A DNA stretch of 16,540 bases from Methanobacteriota archaeon (lineage in GTDB: Archaea; Thermoplasmatota; Thermoplasmata; Methanomassiliicoccales; Methanomethylophilaceae): the NCBI GenBank assembly GCA_012719315.1, contig JAAYAP010000016.1, forward strand, positions 1 through 16,540. Reading direction: 5' to 3'. How positions within the stretch are numbered: position 1 is the first letter of the stretch; every line of letters starts with the position of its first letter. Made by a program: the position numbers and the translations under genes. Below are positions 1 to 6,843 of the stretch, piece after piece. The notes beneath the pieces were generated by a model. The model was not told where the DNA came from and did not search any database. It saw nothing but the letters and a program-made list of their open reading frames with translations.

Positions 1-1239
1 GACGACAGCAACATCTACTATCTCGAGAAGGGGTATTCGTTCCACTTCACCGCCAAGAGCACGGTCTCCGGCGTGGACCGGATCGCCTACGGCTCGGTGA
101 TCGGCGCCTCGTCGCCGACCGCCGTGGACCTGACCGGCAAGGCCGAGGCCGTCACCGTCACCGGATTCGCGGGCGTCGTCGCCGACGGCACGGTCACGGT
201 GACCTACGGCGCGGTGGCAATGCCCTTCAAGGTCTCGTCGGGAGTGTTCGAGCTGACCCTGCCCAAGGGGCAGGCGATGGCCCTGTCCGTGAGCGTGTCT
301 CAGACGGACAAGGCGTTCAACAACACGACCTACGTCTACGAATCATCCAGGACACTGGTGTCGGCGGCCGTCGTCGACGGAGCCGTGGTCAACATGGCCT
401 CCACGACGGCATCCCAGGAGAGCGATACGGTGCTCGAGGGCTCGGGCGCGAACTTCTCCGGCGGGGTCGGCTCGTTCGTGCTGAAGGTGACCAACAAGGG
501 CTCCTTCGCCAACACGTACGTGGTCACCGGCGGCAGCGCATGGGTCCTGCAGAGGACCTACACGCTGAACGTCGCCGGCGGTTCCTCCGGCACGCTGGTC
601 GTGGAAGGGTTCTACGACGCCGCCAATGTGGGCGCGGGCGACCCCGGGCTCTCGGTCGATGTGACCGACATCTCCGGGAACACGGTCGGCAGCTATGTGC
701 TGGACGGCACAGGCTTCCACGGGACCGCGACCCCGACAGTGATCGGCGTCGCCGGCGATCCCGGAGCATCCAACGACGCGATGTCCACATACGAGTACCT
801 GTATGCGCTGACATTCACGAACGGGGACGCGCAGATGAAGAAGGCCAAGATCACGGCCGCCGCTGCGGGCAGCGGGTGGACCGTGGTCGTCTCCGACGGC
901 GATCAGCATACGATCCTCGTCTCCGGCGGCAGCTTCGACATCAAGGGCCTGACCGACACGGTGATCTACGTCAAGGTGATGTCGGCAGACGGTTCTTCGA
1001 CCGATATCCCCGACATCTCGGTGTCGATCGACATCGACGGGGCCACGGAGACCATGACCTTGCGCCCGGACAGCGTGAGCGTGGACACATCCGACATGTC
1101 GGCCGGCGGTCCGAACGTGTTCAACTCGGAGAAGCCGATACCGGCCTTCTTCTGGGTGCTGATGTCGTTGTGCGTGCTCGGTCTGATCTTCATAGCATGG
1201 TCCGGTTCCAAGAGGGGGGTGTTCTCACGCAGAAAGTAA
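1..1239 (+). CDS. Membrane-anchored surface protein, Ig/NEW3-like domains (5' end outside window)
   Basis: The frame is open from base 1, so the true start lies upstream; 412 residues are visible. The chain is rich in Thr, Ser, Val, Gly and Asp with alternating beta-strand patterns. First comes a transthyretin/carboxypeptidase-regulatory-like segment (about residues 45-130 of the visible part), then two stretches that look like NEW3-type beta-sandwich domains (about 150-225 and 265-350). A hydrophobic segment near the C-terminus (AFFWVLMSLCVLGLIFIAW) is followed by a short basic tail ending in SRRK. This implies a protein outside the cell held by a C-terminal membrane anchor. N-glycosylation sequons occur (NNTT, NFS). 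The stop is TAA, and the next gene begins 2 bases later, so the two are probably cotranscribed. Membrane topology is well supported; the domain names are resemblance only and no specific function can be given. Confidence 0.75.
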   Translation, partial: DDSNIYYLEKGYSFHFTAKSTVSGVDRIAYGSVIGASSPTAVDLTGKAEAVTVTGFAGVVADGTVTVTYGAVAMPFKVSSGVFELTLPKGQAMALSVSVSQTDKAFNNTTYVYESSRTLVSAAVVDGAVVNMASTTASQESDTVLEGSGANFSGGVGSFVLKVTNKGSFANTYVVTGGSAWVLQRTYTLNVAGGSSGTLVVEGFYDAANVGAGDPGLSVDVTDISGNTVGSYVLDGTGFHGTATPTVIGVAGDPGASNDAMSTYEYLYALTFTNGDAQMKKAKITAAAAGSGWTVVVSDGDQHTILVSGGSFDIKGLTDTVIYVKVMSADGSSTDIPDISVSIDIDGATETMTLRPDSVSVDTSDMSAGGPNVFNSEKPIPAFFWVLMSLCVLGLIFIAWSGSKRGVFSRRK

Positions 1240-1241
1240 AC

Positions 1242-2030
1242 ATGGCGCTGATATCCGCGGTAGCGGTGTCCGTACTGGTTCTGGCCACCTGCATGGTCGC
1301 TTACGAATCGGAGGCGGCCGCCAACGGGTTCGTGGAGTTCGACAACGACGTCGTCAAGATCGAGGGCGTGGCCGAGGCCACCATCAGGTTGGACGTATCC
1401 GACGCATACGAGCACATAGGCATCACCTACAAGGCCAAGCTGGTCGACGCCGGCGGTGCCACCCAGACGGATGCGGTGTCGCCCTCGACGGGCTCGCTGT
1501 CGCCTTTCGTGCCCGAGGTGCTGAAGGTCACGGCCCCCAAGGACGCGGGCAAGTACAGGCTCATCGTCACCTACACCTACTCGCTGGACGACGGCGACGA
1601 CAAGACCGTGGTCAAGGAGGCGATACTCAAGGTCGTCGAGCCGATCCTCCTCTCCGTCGACATAACCAACACCTCCGACGTGGACGTGCTCGACCTGCTG
1701 CTGGACTTCTATGTCGACGGCAAGAAGGTCAACCAGGATCCCGTCGGGGTCGGCAAGGTCGCGGCGGGCGAGACGGTGACGGCGACGTATGAGCATGCCA
1801 CCGACGCGCTGAGCGGCTCGCACAGGTTCATGGCCTCGGTCAGCGACAGCTCGCTGATCGCGGACAACATCTCGGGCCTGGATGTGGAGCACACGTTCCA
1901 GATCGGTCAGAAGAGCTACACGTGGATGAACGTCCTCATGGCGATCATCCTCGTGATCATCGTCATGGTGGCGATATATGTGCACCGCAAACCGGTCAAG
2001 AACTACGGCAAGCCCAAGGCGAGACGCTGA
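1242..2030 (+). CDS. Membrane-anchored surface protein with CARDB-like domain
   Basis: Predicted 262 residues from ATG at 1242, 2 bases after the previous stop. Residues 2-21 form a hydrophobic signal or anchor segment, with a possible cleavage region near SEAAA-N. Two beta-rich domains follow: about residues 28-125, and a CARDB-like module at about 127-215 containing ITNTSDVDV, AAGETVTATY and SGSHRFMASV. A strong transmembrane helix (about 228-248, MAIILVIIVMVAIY) and a basic tail (RKPVKNYGKPKARR) close the protein. The layout matches the preceding gene: an outside beta-sandwich body, one C-terminal helix and a positive cytoplasmic tail. The two may act together in the envelope. An A/G-rich stretch lies too far upstream for a good ribosome site, so initiation may depend on translation of the upstream gene. 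Cys17 is not in a convincing lipobox. Exact function unknown. Confidence 0.8.
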   Translation: MALISAVAVSVLVLATCMVAYESEAAANGFVEFDNDVVKIEGVAEATIRLDVSDAYEHIGITYKAKLVDAGGATQTDAVSPSTGSLSPFVPEVLKVTAPKDAGKYRLIVTYTYSLDDGDDKTVVKEAILKVVEPILLSVDITNTSDVDVLDLLLDFYVDGKKVNQDPVGVGKVAAGETVTATYEHATDALSGSHRFMASVSDSSLIADNISGLDVEHTFQIGQKSYTWMNVLMAIILVIIVMVAIYVHRKPVKNYGKPKARR

Positions 2031-2039
2031 GGAGGATCC

Positions 2040-2063
2040 GGGGCTCCGGCCCCTTCCTTTTTT
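2040..2063 (+). terminator. Hairpin plus T-run terminator after the surface-protein pair
   Basis: GGGGC (2040-2044) pairs with GCCCC (2049-2053) around a TCCG loop, and TTCCTTTTTT (2054-2063) follows. The T-run is the part known to matter in archaeal termination. It lies 10 bases after the stop of the second surface protein and ahead of the convergent translin-like gene. Confidence 0.65.
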
Positions 2064-2082
2064 ATACTTTCCCAGTACGCGT

Positions 2083-2673
2083 TCAGTCCCGGTGCGGGTA
2101 TCCCGAGGTGACGATCGCCGTGGCGATATCGGAGCGGGTCCGCTCCATGATGCCCCTGGCGACATCCTGTTTCCTCCGGAGGGGGACGATGGCGTCGGGG
2201 ACGTCGAAATCCATGATGATCCCGGCGACCTCCTCCATCATCCCGAAGGTGCGTCTCGCCGCGTCGGTCTCGGCCGACATCAGCTGCGTGAGCAGGACCC
2301 TTCTGAGCTCGCCCAGGCTGTCGCATAAGCCGAGCGCCCATGACTGAGGGGTGATCCCCAGCGTCTCGGCCGAAGGGACCGGTTCCCCGTGCACGAACGC
2401 GATCAGCAGCCGTGCTTCCGCGTATTCGGCCATCGCATCACCGACGACGCCGCTGTGCAGGATCTCCGGCAGGTCGGCGACCGATCCGAGCAACGCGGCC
2501 ATGGCCTCGTCCATGCCGGTCACGGCCTCATCCTGTCCCAGATGGACCGAGTGCATGACCCTCTTGGTCATCCTGATCACCGCTCTGGAGCCGTTCACGG
2601 CGATGTCTCTGGCTTTCTCGAGCTCCTCGAACCTTCCGGCCGCCTGTCTGCCGGCTTCATCCAATCCTGTCAT
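2083..2673 (-). CDS. Archaeal translin-family RNA-binding protein
   Basis: About 196 residues, mostly helical. It has the pattern of the archaeal translin family (COG2178): an N-terminal EKARDIAVNGSRAVIR segment, a middle AMAEYAEARLLIAFVHG segment, LGLCDSLGELRR, and a C-terminal block MMEEVAGIIMDFDVPDAIVP followed by LRRKQDVARGIMERTR. Eukaryotic translin with TRAX forms an RNA/DNA-binding oligomer that has nuclease activity; the archaeal role is poorly known. It is the last gene of the hypB-purD-truA run and overlaps the end of truA. An ATG at 2685 is in frame but touches a GGAGG at 2686-2690 with no spacing. ATG 2673 (spacing 12) or GTG 2676 (spacing 9) therefore fits ribosome binding better. 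Coupling to the pseudouridine synthase hints at an RNA-related job, but that is inference. Confidence 0.82.
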   Translation of the reverse strand: MTGLDEAGRQAAGRFEELEKARDIAVNGSRAVIRMTKRVMHSVHLGQDEAVTGMDEAMAALLGSVADLPEILHSGVVGDAMAEYAEARLLIAFVHGEPVPSAETLGITPQSWALGLCDSLGELRRVLLTQLMSAETDAARRTFGMMEEVAGIIMDFDVPDAIVPLRRKQDVARGIMERTRSDIATAIVTSGYPHRD

Positions 2674-3463
2674 CACGATCGTCATCCTCCAGCGAGGTGT
2701 AGAACCTGTCCCTCAGATCCAGGTTGAACCGCTCTCCCCCGACGCGTTGCGCACAGGGCTTCCGCTCCGCCGGCGCGAACTCCAGGTCGGGATACAGCGT
2801 GTCCACCAGGGTCAGGGCGTCGGCGCGGGCCAATCCGAAATTGATCTCCCTGCCCTCCAAGGCATCGCGCACATCGTCCAGCGTCGCGCTCCCCGATCCC
2901 ACGGTCATCACCGCGGCGGCGATCCGCCGGATCATGTTCCACAGGAAATACCGGGCTTTGAATGTGAGCACCAGGTTGCGGCCCCGCTCTTCGACCGAGA
3001 CGGAATCGACGGTCGCGACCGTCGGTTTCCCGTCCGGTCGGCAGAACCTCTTGAAATCATGCTCCCCGACGAACAGTTCGCAGCATGCACGCACGAGTCC
3101 CGGGTCCATGCCCTTCCGGGGGAACACGTACTCGTAGATGCGCAGTTCGGCGAAACGCGGGTTGAAATCCGCTCCGACGAGCGCATAGCCTCTGTAGAAT
3201 ATCCGCCTCGACTTGGAGTTCAGGGCCTTGACGAGCGTGGGCACATCCTCGAAGCCGGTGTTGAAGACCGCCACGTTGCCCAGTGCGTTCACGCCCTTGT
3301 CGGTGCGTCCCGCCATGCAGAGCTCGACGCTGTCCGGCCTGATGCGCAGGACCTCGCAGATGTCGCCGATGATCTCACTCTCCACGGTGTGCAGGCAGGG
3401 TTGCCGCTGGGAACCGTTGAATCCTGCGCCGAGGTAGGCGATCTTGACCGCTACGCGCTTCAC
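2657..3463 (-). CDS. truA: tRNA pseudouridine synthase A
   Basis: 268 residues from GTG at 3463. TruA isomerises uridine to pseudouridine in the anticodon arm (positions 38-40 in the well-studied enzymes) of tRNAs. The sequence shows the family opening VAVKIAYLGAGFNGSQRQP, the catalytic motif AGRTDKGVNALGNV with the nucleophile Asp at residue 55, the second-half motif ARYFLWNMIRRI, and a C-terminal region typical of archaeal TruA. The frame stays open upstream to 3574, but that extension lies inside purD and is rich in Arg/His/Pro shadow sequence. The GTG at 3463 overlaps the purD stop as GTGA and begins right at the conserved first strand. It sits between purD and the translin-like gene in the minus-strand operon and is probably translated by coupling to purD. 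Confidence 0.93.
   Translation of the reverse strand: MKRVAVKIAYLGAGFNGSQRQPCLHTVESEIIGDICEVLRIRPDSVELCMAGRTDKGVNALGNVAVFNTGFEDVPTLVKALNSKSRRIFYRGYALVGADFNPRFAELRIYEYVFPRKGMDPGLVRACCELFVGEHDFKRFCRPDGKPTVATVDSVSVEERGRNLVLTFKARYFLWNMIRRIAAAVMTVGSGSATLDDVRDALEGREINFGLARADALTLVDTLYPDLEFAPAERKPCAQRVGGERFNLDLRDRFYTSLEDDDRDDRIG
2686..2690 (-). promoter_or_regulatory. Shine-Dalgarno site deciding the translin-like start
   Basis: GGAGG on the minus strand, inside the end of truA. It abuts the ATG at 2685 and sits 9 and 12 bases before the in-frame GTG 2676 and ATG 2673. One of the inner starts is therefore more likely than 2685. Confidence 0.5.
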
Positions 3464-4779
3464 CGGCGGAGTCTCTTCATGTTGTCGATCCTGCTTTGGA
3501 TCAGACCTTTGGTGCCGATGTCGTGACGGATGCAGATGGCATCGCTCGTCACGTACTTCAGGGCGGCTTCGCAATTCCTTTCAGCCTCCTCTATGGTATC
3601 GGCGATGCCGACCACACCCACGCTCCTGGAGGTCCCGGTCAGGAGCATGTCCTCTTCCATGTCCACGTTGGCGAAGAACACCTCGGCCCCGTTCCCGCGG
3701 ATCGCTTCCGCGTCGACGCAGATCCCGTGGCCGGGTTCGGGGGCGGTGCCGTATCCTCTCGGCACCACGTATTTGCACACCGTCGCCTTATCGGCGAAAC
3801 GGATCTCGGTCCTGAGCTTGCCGGCCGCCATCTCCTTGAGGATGGCGGCGAAATTGTCTTCCAGGATCGGCAGGACGTTCATCGCTTCGGGATCGCCGAA
3901 CCTGGCGTTGATCTCGATGATCCTCGGCCCGTCCGCCGTGAGCATGAACTGGCCGTACATGGGGCCGCGGTACGGGCACCCCTCTTCGGCCATGGCGTCG
4001 ACGATCGCCTGCAGGATGGAGAGCGCCTGCAGCATCTCCTCTTCGGTCACGAACGGCAGCAGGTGGTCGGCGTCGGAGTACGAGCCCATGCCGCCGGTGT
4101 TCGGACCGACATCGCCTTCGTATGCCCGTTTGTGATCCTGGACCAAAGGCATGGGGACGATGTCCTTCCCGTCCGCGAAGACCATCAGGGTGAATTCCTC
4201 GCCGACCGCTTTCTCCTCGATGATCACCCCCGCGCCGCCGACGTTGTCGTGGAAGATCTCCCTGACATAATCCGCGGCCTCCTCGAGGCTGTTGATGTGC
4301 TCTCCCCAGACCTTGACGCCTTTGCCGCCGGTGAGGCCGATCGGCTTGACCACGATCTCGCCGGTGACGGTCTCGAGGTACGACAAGGCGTCCTCGGCGT
4401 TGCCGAAGCCCGCGTAGCCCAGGTTGCCCGCGATGCCGTGCTTCGTGACGAGTTCCCTCATGAACTGCTTGGAGGTCTCGATCCTCGCCGCGGCCTTGGT
4501 CGGCGCGGCGCAGCTGACCCCGATGTTCTCGAGCGCATCCACGAGGCCCGCCTCGAGGGGCGCTTCGGGCCCGATGAACGCGAGGTTGACGTCATACCGC
4601 AAAGCGAAATCGCAGACGCGGTCGACATCGTTCTCGTCGATCAGCTCGTATGCCTTGGCCCGTTGGATTATACCCGGGTTCTTGTTCTTCATGACCGCGT
4701 ATATCTCGACGCCGGAACGGTGCAGGGCCTCCACGGCCGCATGCTCCCTACCGCCTCCTCCTACCGAGAGCACCCTCAT
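3460..4779 (-). CDS. purD: Phosphoribosylamine--glycine ligase
   Basis: 439 residues. PurD joins 5-phosphoribosylamine and glycine using ATP, the second step of purine synthesis, in the cytoplasm. It has the N-terminal motif MRVLSVGGGGREHA. The ATP-grasp core includes EIVVKPIGLTGGKGVKVW, IIEEKAVGEEFTLM, VGPNTGGMGSY and the metal-binding EINARFGDPEAMNVLP. The C-terminal domain is GIADTIEEAERNCEAALKY. Length is normal. ATG 4779 is chosen over an in-frame TTG at 4785 because a GGTGATTGGAG leader, complementary to the archaeal 16S 3' end, sits at correct spacing before the ATG. The gene follows hypB by 11 bases and ends in a GTGA overlap with truA. Single-gene purD (not fused to purM or purN) is usual in archaea. 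Identity is secure. Confidence 0.95.
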   Translation of the reverse strand: MRVLSVGGGGREHAAVEALHRSGVEIYAVMKNKNPGIIQRAKAYELIDENDVDRVCDFALRYDVNLAFIGPEAPLEAGLVDALENIGVSCAAPTKAAARIETSKQFMRELVTKHGIAGNLGYAGFGNAEDALSYLETVTGEIVVKPIGLTGGKGVKVWGEHINSLEEAADYVREIFHDNVGGAGVIIEEKAVGEEFTLMVFADGKDIVPMPLVQDHKRAYEGDVGPNTGGMGSYSDADHLLPFVTEEEMLQALSILQAIVDAMAEEGCPYRGPMYGQFMLTADGPRIIEINARFGDPEAMNVLPILEDNFAAILKEMAAGKLRTEIRFADKATVCKYVVPRGYGTAPEPGHGICVDAEAIRGNGAEVFFANVDMEEDMLLTGTSRSVGVVGIADTIEEAERNCEAALKYVTSDAICIRHDIGTKGLIQSRIDNMKRLRR

Positions 4780-4785
4780 CTCCAA

Positions 4786-4790
4786 TCACC
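4786..4790 (-). promoter_or_regulatory. Shine-Dalgarno site of purD (GGTGA)
   Basis: GGTGA on the minus strand, within the 11-base gap between the hypB stop and purD. It is complementary to the conserved AUCACC of the archaeal 16S 3' end. It favours the ATG at 4779 over the TTG at 4785. Confidence 0.6.
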
Positions 4791-5453
4791 TCAGAGCCTC
4801 AGCGCATCGAGGATCTCCTCGATGCCCTCGTCCTTCCTGACGCTGCAGGCGTACATCCCTTTCAATCCGCCGGTGAGCTTGGAATAGTCCTCCATGATCA
4901 CCTCCGGGTCGACGCCGACCGCGTCGGCGATATCCATCTTGTTCAGGATGGCGACGTCGGAGTGCACGAAGATGTCGTGGTGCTTCCTCACCATGTCGTC
5001 GCCTTCCGTGGTCGAGACGACCACCGCTCTGTAGTCGGTTCCGAGCGGGAAGTCGGCGGGGCACACGAGGTTCCCCACATTCTCGATCAGGACGACATCG
5101 TACTTGTCCAAGTCGATGCCCTCGAGGACCTTCCTCACGAGGTTCGCGTCCAGGTGGCACTCGTGCCCGGTGTTGCAGTTGTATGCATCCATGCCGGATG
5201 CGGCCATCCTCGAGAAGTCGTCCTCGCCGGTGACGTCGCCGGCGATGGCGCAGACCCTCTGGCCCCTGGCCATGAGCTTCTCGCCGAGCTTGATGATCAA
5301 TGAGGTCTTGCCTGCACCGATGGAGCCCATGATGTCGACGCTCTTTATACCGTGCTTCTTCATGAGACGGTAGTTCTCGTGGGCGATCTTGTTGTTCTCC
5401 CTGAGGACGTCATATTCCATCCCGACTTGGATTATGTGCATGATGGGTGACAT
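4791..5453 (-). CDS. hypB: Hydrogenase nickel-incorporation GTPase HypB
   Basis: 220 residues. HypB is a SIMIBI GTPase that, with HypA, delivers Ni2+ to the large subunit of [NiFe] hydrogenases. Visible are the P-loop GSIGAGKTS (43-51), the metal-site motif NTGHECHLDA with Cys99 and His100, and NVGNLVCPADF with Cys131. Also present are STTEGDD and the NKMD guanine-specificity motif (171-174). A His-rich N-terminal nickel store, known in some bacteria, is absent, as usual in archaea. Starting at the second Met (5441) would place the metal ligands at 95, 96 and 127, the numbering I recall for the Methanocaldococcus protein. ATG 5453 is also possible with a leader of about 8-10 bases from the TATA box. 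It is the first gene of the hypB-purD-truA-translin operon; no hypA is adjacent. A hydrogenase elsewhere in the genome is implied. Confidence 0.94.
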   Translation of the reverse strand: MSPIMHIIQVGMEYDVLRENNKIAHENYRLMKKHGIKSVDIMGSIGAGKTSLIIKLGEKLMARGQRVCAIAGDVTGEDDFSRMAASGMDAYNCNTGHECHLDANLVRKVLEGIDLDKYDVVLIENVGNLVCPADFPLGTDYRAVVVSTTEGDDMVRKHHDIFVHSDVAILNKMDIADAVGVDPEVIMEDYSKLTGGLKGMYACSVRKDEGIEEILDALRL

Positions 5454-5482
5454 GTGCTCTGCAATAAAAACCCTTACCCGGC

Positions 5483-5494
5483 GCCTATATAGGC
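5483..5494. promoter_or_regulatory. Palindromic TATA box in the hypB/gatD divergent promoter
   Basis: GCCTATATAGGC is a perfect 12-base palindrome in the 94-base gap between divergent hypB and gatD. Its centre lies 35 bases before the ATG of hypB at 5453, which would give a short leader of about 8-10 bases. It lies about 60 bases before gatD at 5548, so gatD would have a leader of roughly 30 bases. Alternatively gatD may use a nearer TATA-like TCATAAAC at 5511-5518. Confidence 0.6.
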
Positions 5495-5547
5495 ATTCTA
5501 AAAGAAACAGTCATAAACCTGTAGAAGATACATCGGAAACGAGCAGT

Positions 5548-6843
5548 ATGACTTATTCCGAATCCATTTTGAAATTGCTCTCATCCATCTCCGCAGACAC
5601 GGGCGACGTCCTTTCCGTGGTATCCCGCGGCCGGTCGTACCGCGGCACGCTGATGCCCCATCACGATCTCAGCTCCCCCGACGTCCTGATCATCAAGCTC
5701 GGCAGCGGTTACAACGTGGGTGTCAGGATATACGGCGATTCGACGGCGGAGGTCGTCGGGAAGCATGCGGCCGAAGCGGTGACCGAGGCGACGGCCGAAT
5801 GCGTGCAGGGCCTTCCGCGCGTGGCGGTGATCGGAGCCGGCGGCACGATATCCTCCCGCATGGACCGGGTCACCGGGACGGTGCGCCCGATGCTCTCGGC
5901 ATCCGCGGTGGCCGCCGCGGCTCCCGAGGTCTCGCGGATCGCCTGCATCGAGGCGAGATCGCTGTTCTCGCTGTTCTCGGACAGCATGGACTCCGGGCAC
6001 TGGCAGGAGTTGGCACGGGCGGCGGCGGCCGCGATGGACGGCGGTGCGGAAGGCATCGTCATCCTGCACGGGACGGACACCATGGGGTACACGGCGGCGG
6101 CGCTGTCGTTCATGCTGCAGGGAGCATCCTGCCCGGTGGTGCTGGTCGGGGCGCAGCGTTCGTCCGACCGGCCCTCGTCCGATGCGCCGTCGAATCTCAC
6201 GGCGGCGGTGAGGTTCTGCGTCGACGGCGGCAGGAAAGGCGTGTTCGTGGTCATGCACGACACGCTCGGCGACGATTCGTTCGCCGTGCACCTGGGCACC
6301 AGGGTCCGGAAGATGCACACGTCGCGACGCGACGCCTTCCGCAGTTCCGATTCCATGCCGGTCGCGCACATCGATGCCGACGGGCGCATCACCTACAACG
6401 ACTGCATGTCCGAACCCGCCCGGGAGCCGGAGCTCAAGGATGCGATGGAGAAGAGGACGCTGCTCCTCCAAGCCTATCCGGGCATGGATCCGGCGGTGTT
6501 CGAGGATGCGGTCATGGGCAGCAGGGGGGTGGTCATCGCCGGCTTCGGGATGGGCCACACCGGCACGGCCATGATCCCGCTGGTCAAGAAGGCCTGCGAC
6601 GCCGGCATCACGGTGGTCATCGCCTCGCAATGCCTGGGCGGCACCACCGATCTGACGATGTACGAGACGGGAAGGGCCTTGCTGCAGGCGGGAGCCGTAC
6701 CGGCGGGCGACATGCTGCCGGAGACGGCCTACGTCAAGCTGATGTGGGCGCTCGCCAACCACGACGGCGCCGAAGAGGTCGGAAGGATCATGCAGACCCC
6801 GCTGGCCGGGGAGATGAGCGACAGGAGGACGGCAGATGTCTGA
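5548..6843 (+). CDS. gatD: Glu-tRNA(Gln) amidotransferase subunit D
   Basis: 431 residues, normal for the family. GatD is the asparaginase-like glutaminase half of the archaeal GatDE enzyme, which makes ammonia to convert Glu-tRNA(Gln) to Gln-tRNA(Gln). A short beta-barrel (Tudor-like) N-terminal domain spans about residues 1-80, containing GDVLSVVSRGRSYRGTLMPH. The asparaginase domain follows. Its catalytic set is present: Thr100 in VIGAGGTIS, Thr176 and Asp177 in LHGTDTMGYT, and Lys255 in TRVRKMHTSRRDAF. These match T101, T177, D178 and K254 reported for the methanogen enzyme within one residue. The frame is open upstream to 5389, but that part overlaps hypB and its promoter. ATG 5548 starts the conserved domain. 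Its 3' end overlaps gatE by 8 bases. Confidence 0.95.
   Translation: MTYSESILKLLSSISADTGDVLSVVSRGRSYRGTLMPHHDLSSPDVLIIKLGSGYNVGVRIYGDSTAEVVGKHAAEAVTEATAECVQGLPRVAVIGAGGTISSRMDRVTGTVRPMLSASAVAAAAPEVSRIACIEARSLFSLFSDSMDSGHWQELARAAAAAMDGGAEGIVILHGTDTMGYTAAALSFMLQGASCPVVLVGAQRSSDRPSSDAPSNLTAAVRFCVDGGRKGVFVVMHDTLGDDSFAVHLGTRVRKMHTSRRDAFRSSDSMPVAHIDADGRITYNDCMSEPAREPELKDAMEKRTLLLQAYPGMDPAVFEDAVMGSRGVVIAGFGMGHTGTAMIPLVKKACDAGITVVIASQCLGGTTDLTMYETGRALLQAGAVPAGDMLPETAYVKLMWALANHDGAEEVGRIMQTPLAGEMSDRRTADV

Noticed and set aside
1242..1300. Possible lipoprotein signal in the second surface protein (Cys17)
   Set aside because: The residues LATC do not fit a lipobox well (Thr before Cys) and the protein already has a C-terminal membrane helix.
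966..2165. Long minus-strand open frame of about 400 codons opposite the surface-protein genes
   Set aside because: It is antisense to two well-supported plus-strand genes, is rich in Arg, His, Asp and Val with no domain, and arises because high GC removes stops.
3464..3574. N-terminal extension of truA
   Set aside because: It lies inside purD and has shadow-like composition; GTG 3463 in a GTGA overlap starts exactly at the conserved region.
5581..6762. Long minus-strand open frame opposite gatD
   Set aside because: Arg/His/Gly-rich antisense shadow of a clear GatD coding region; no motif and no promoter.
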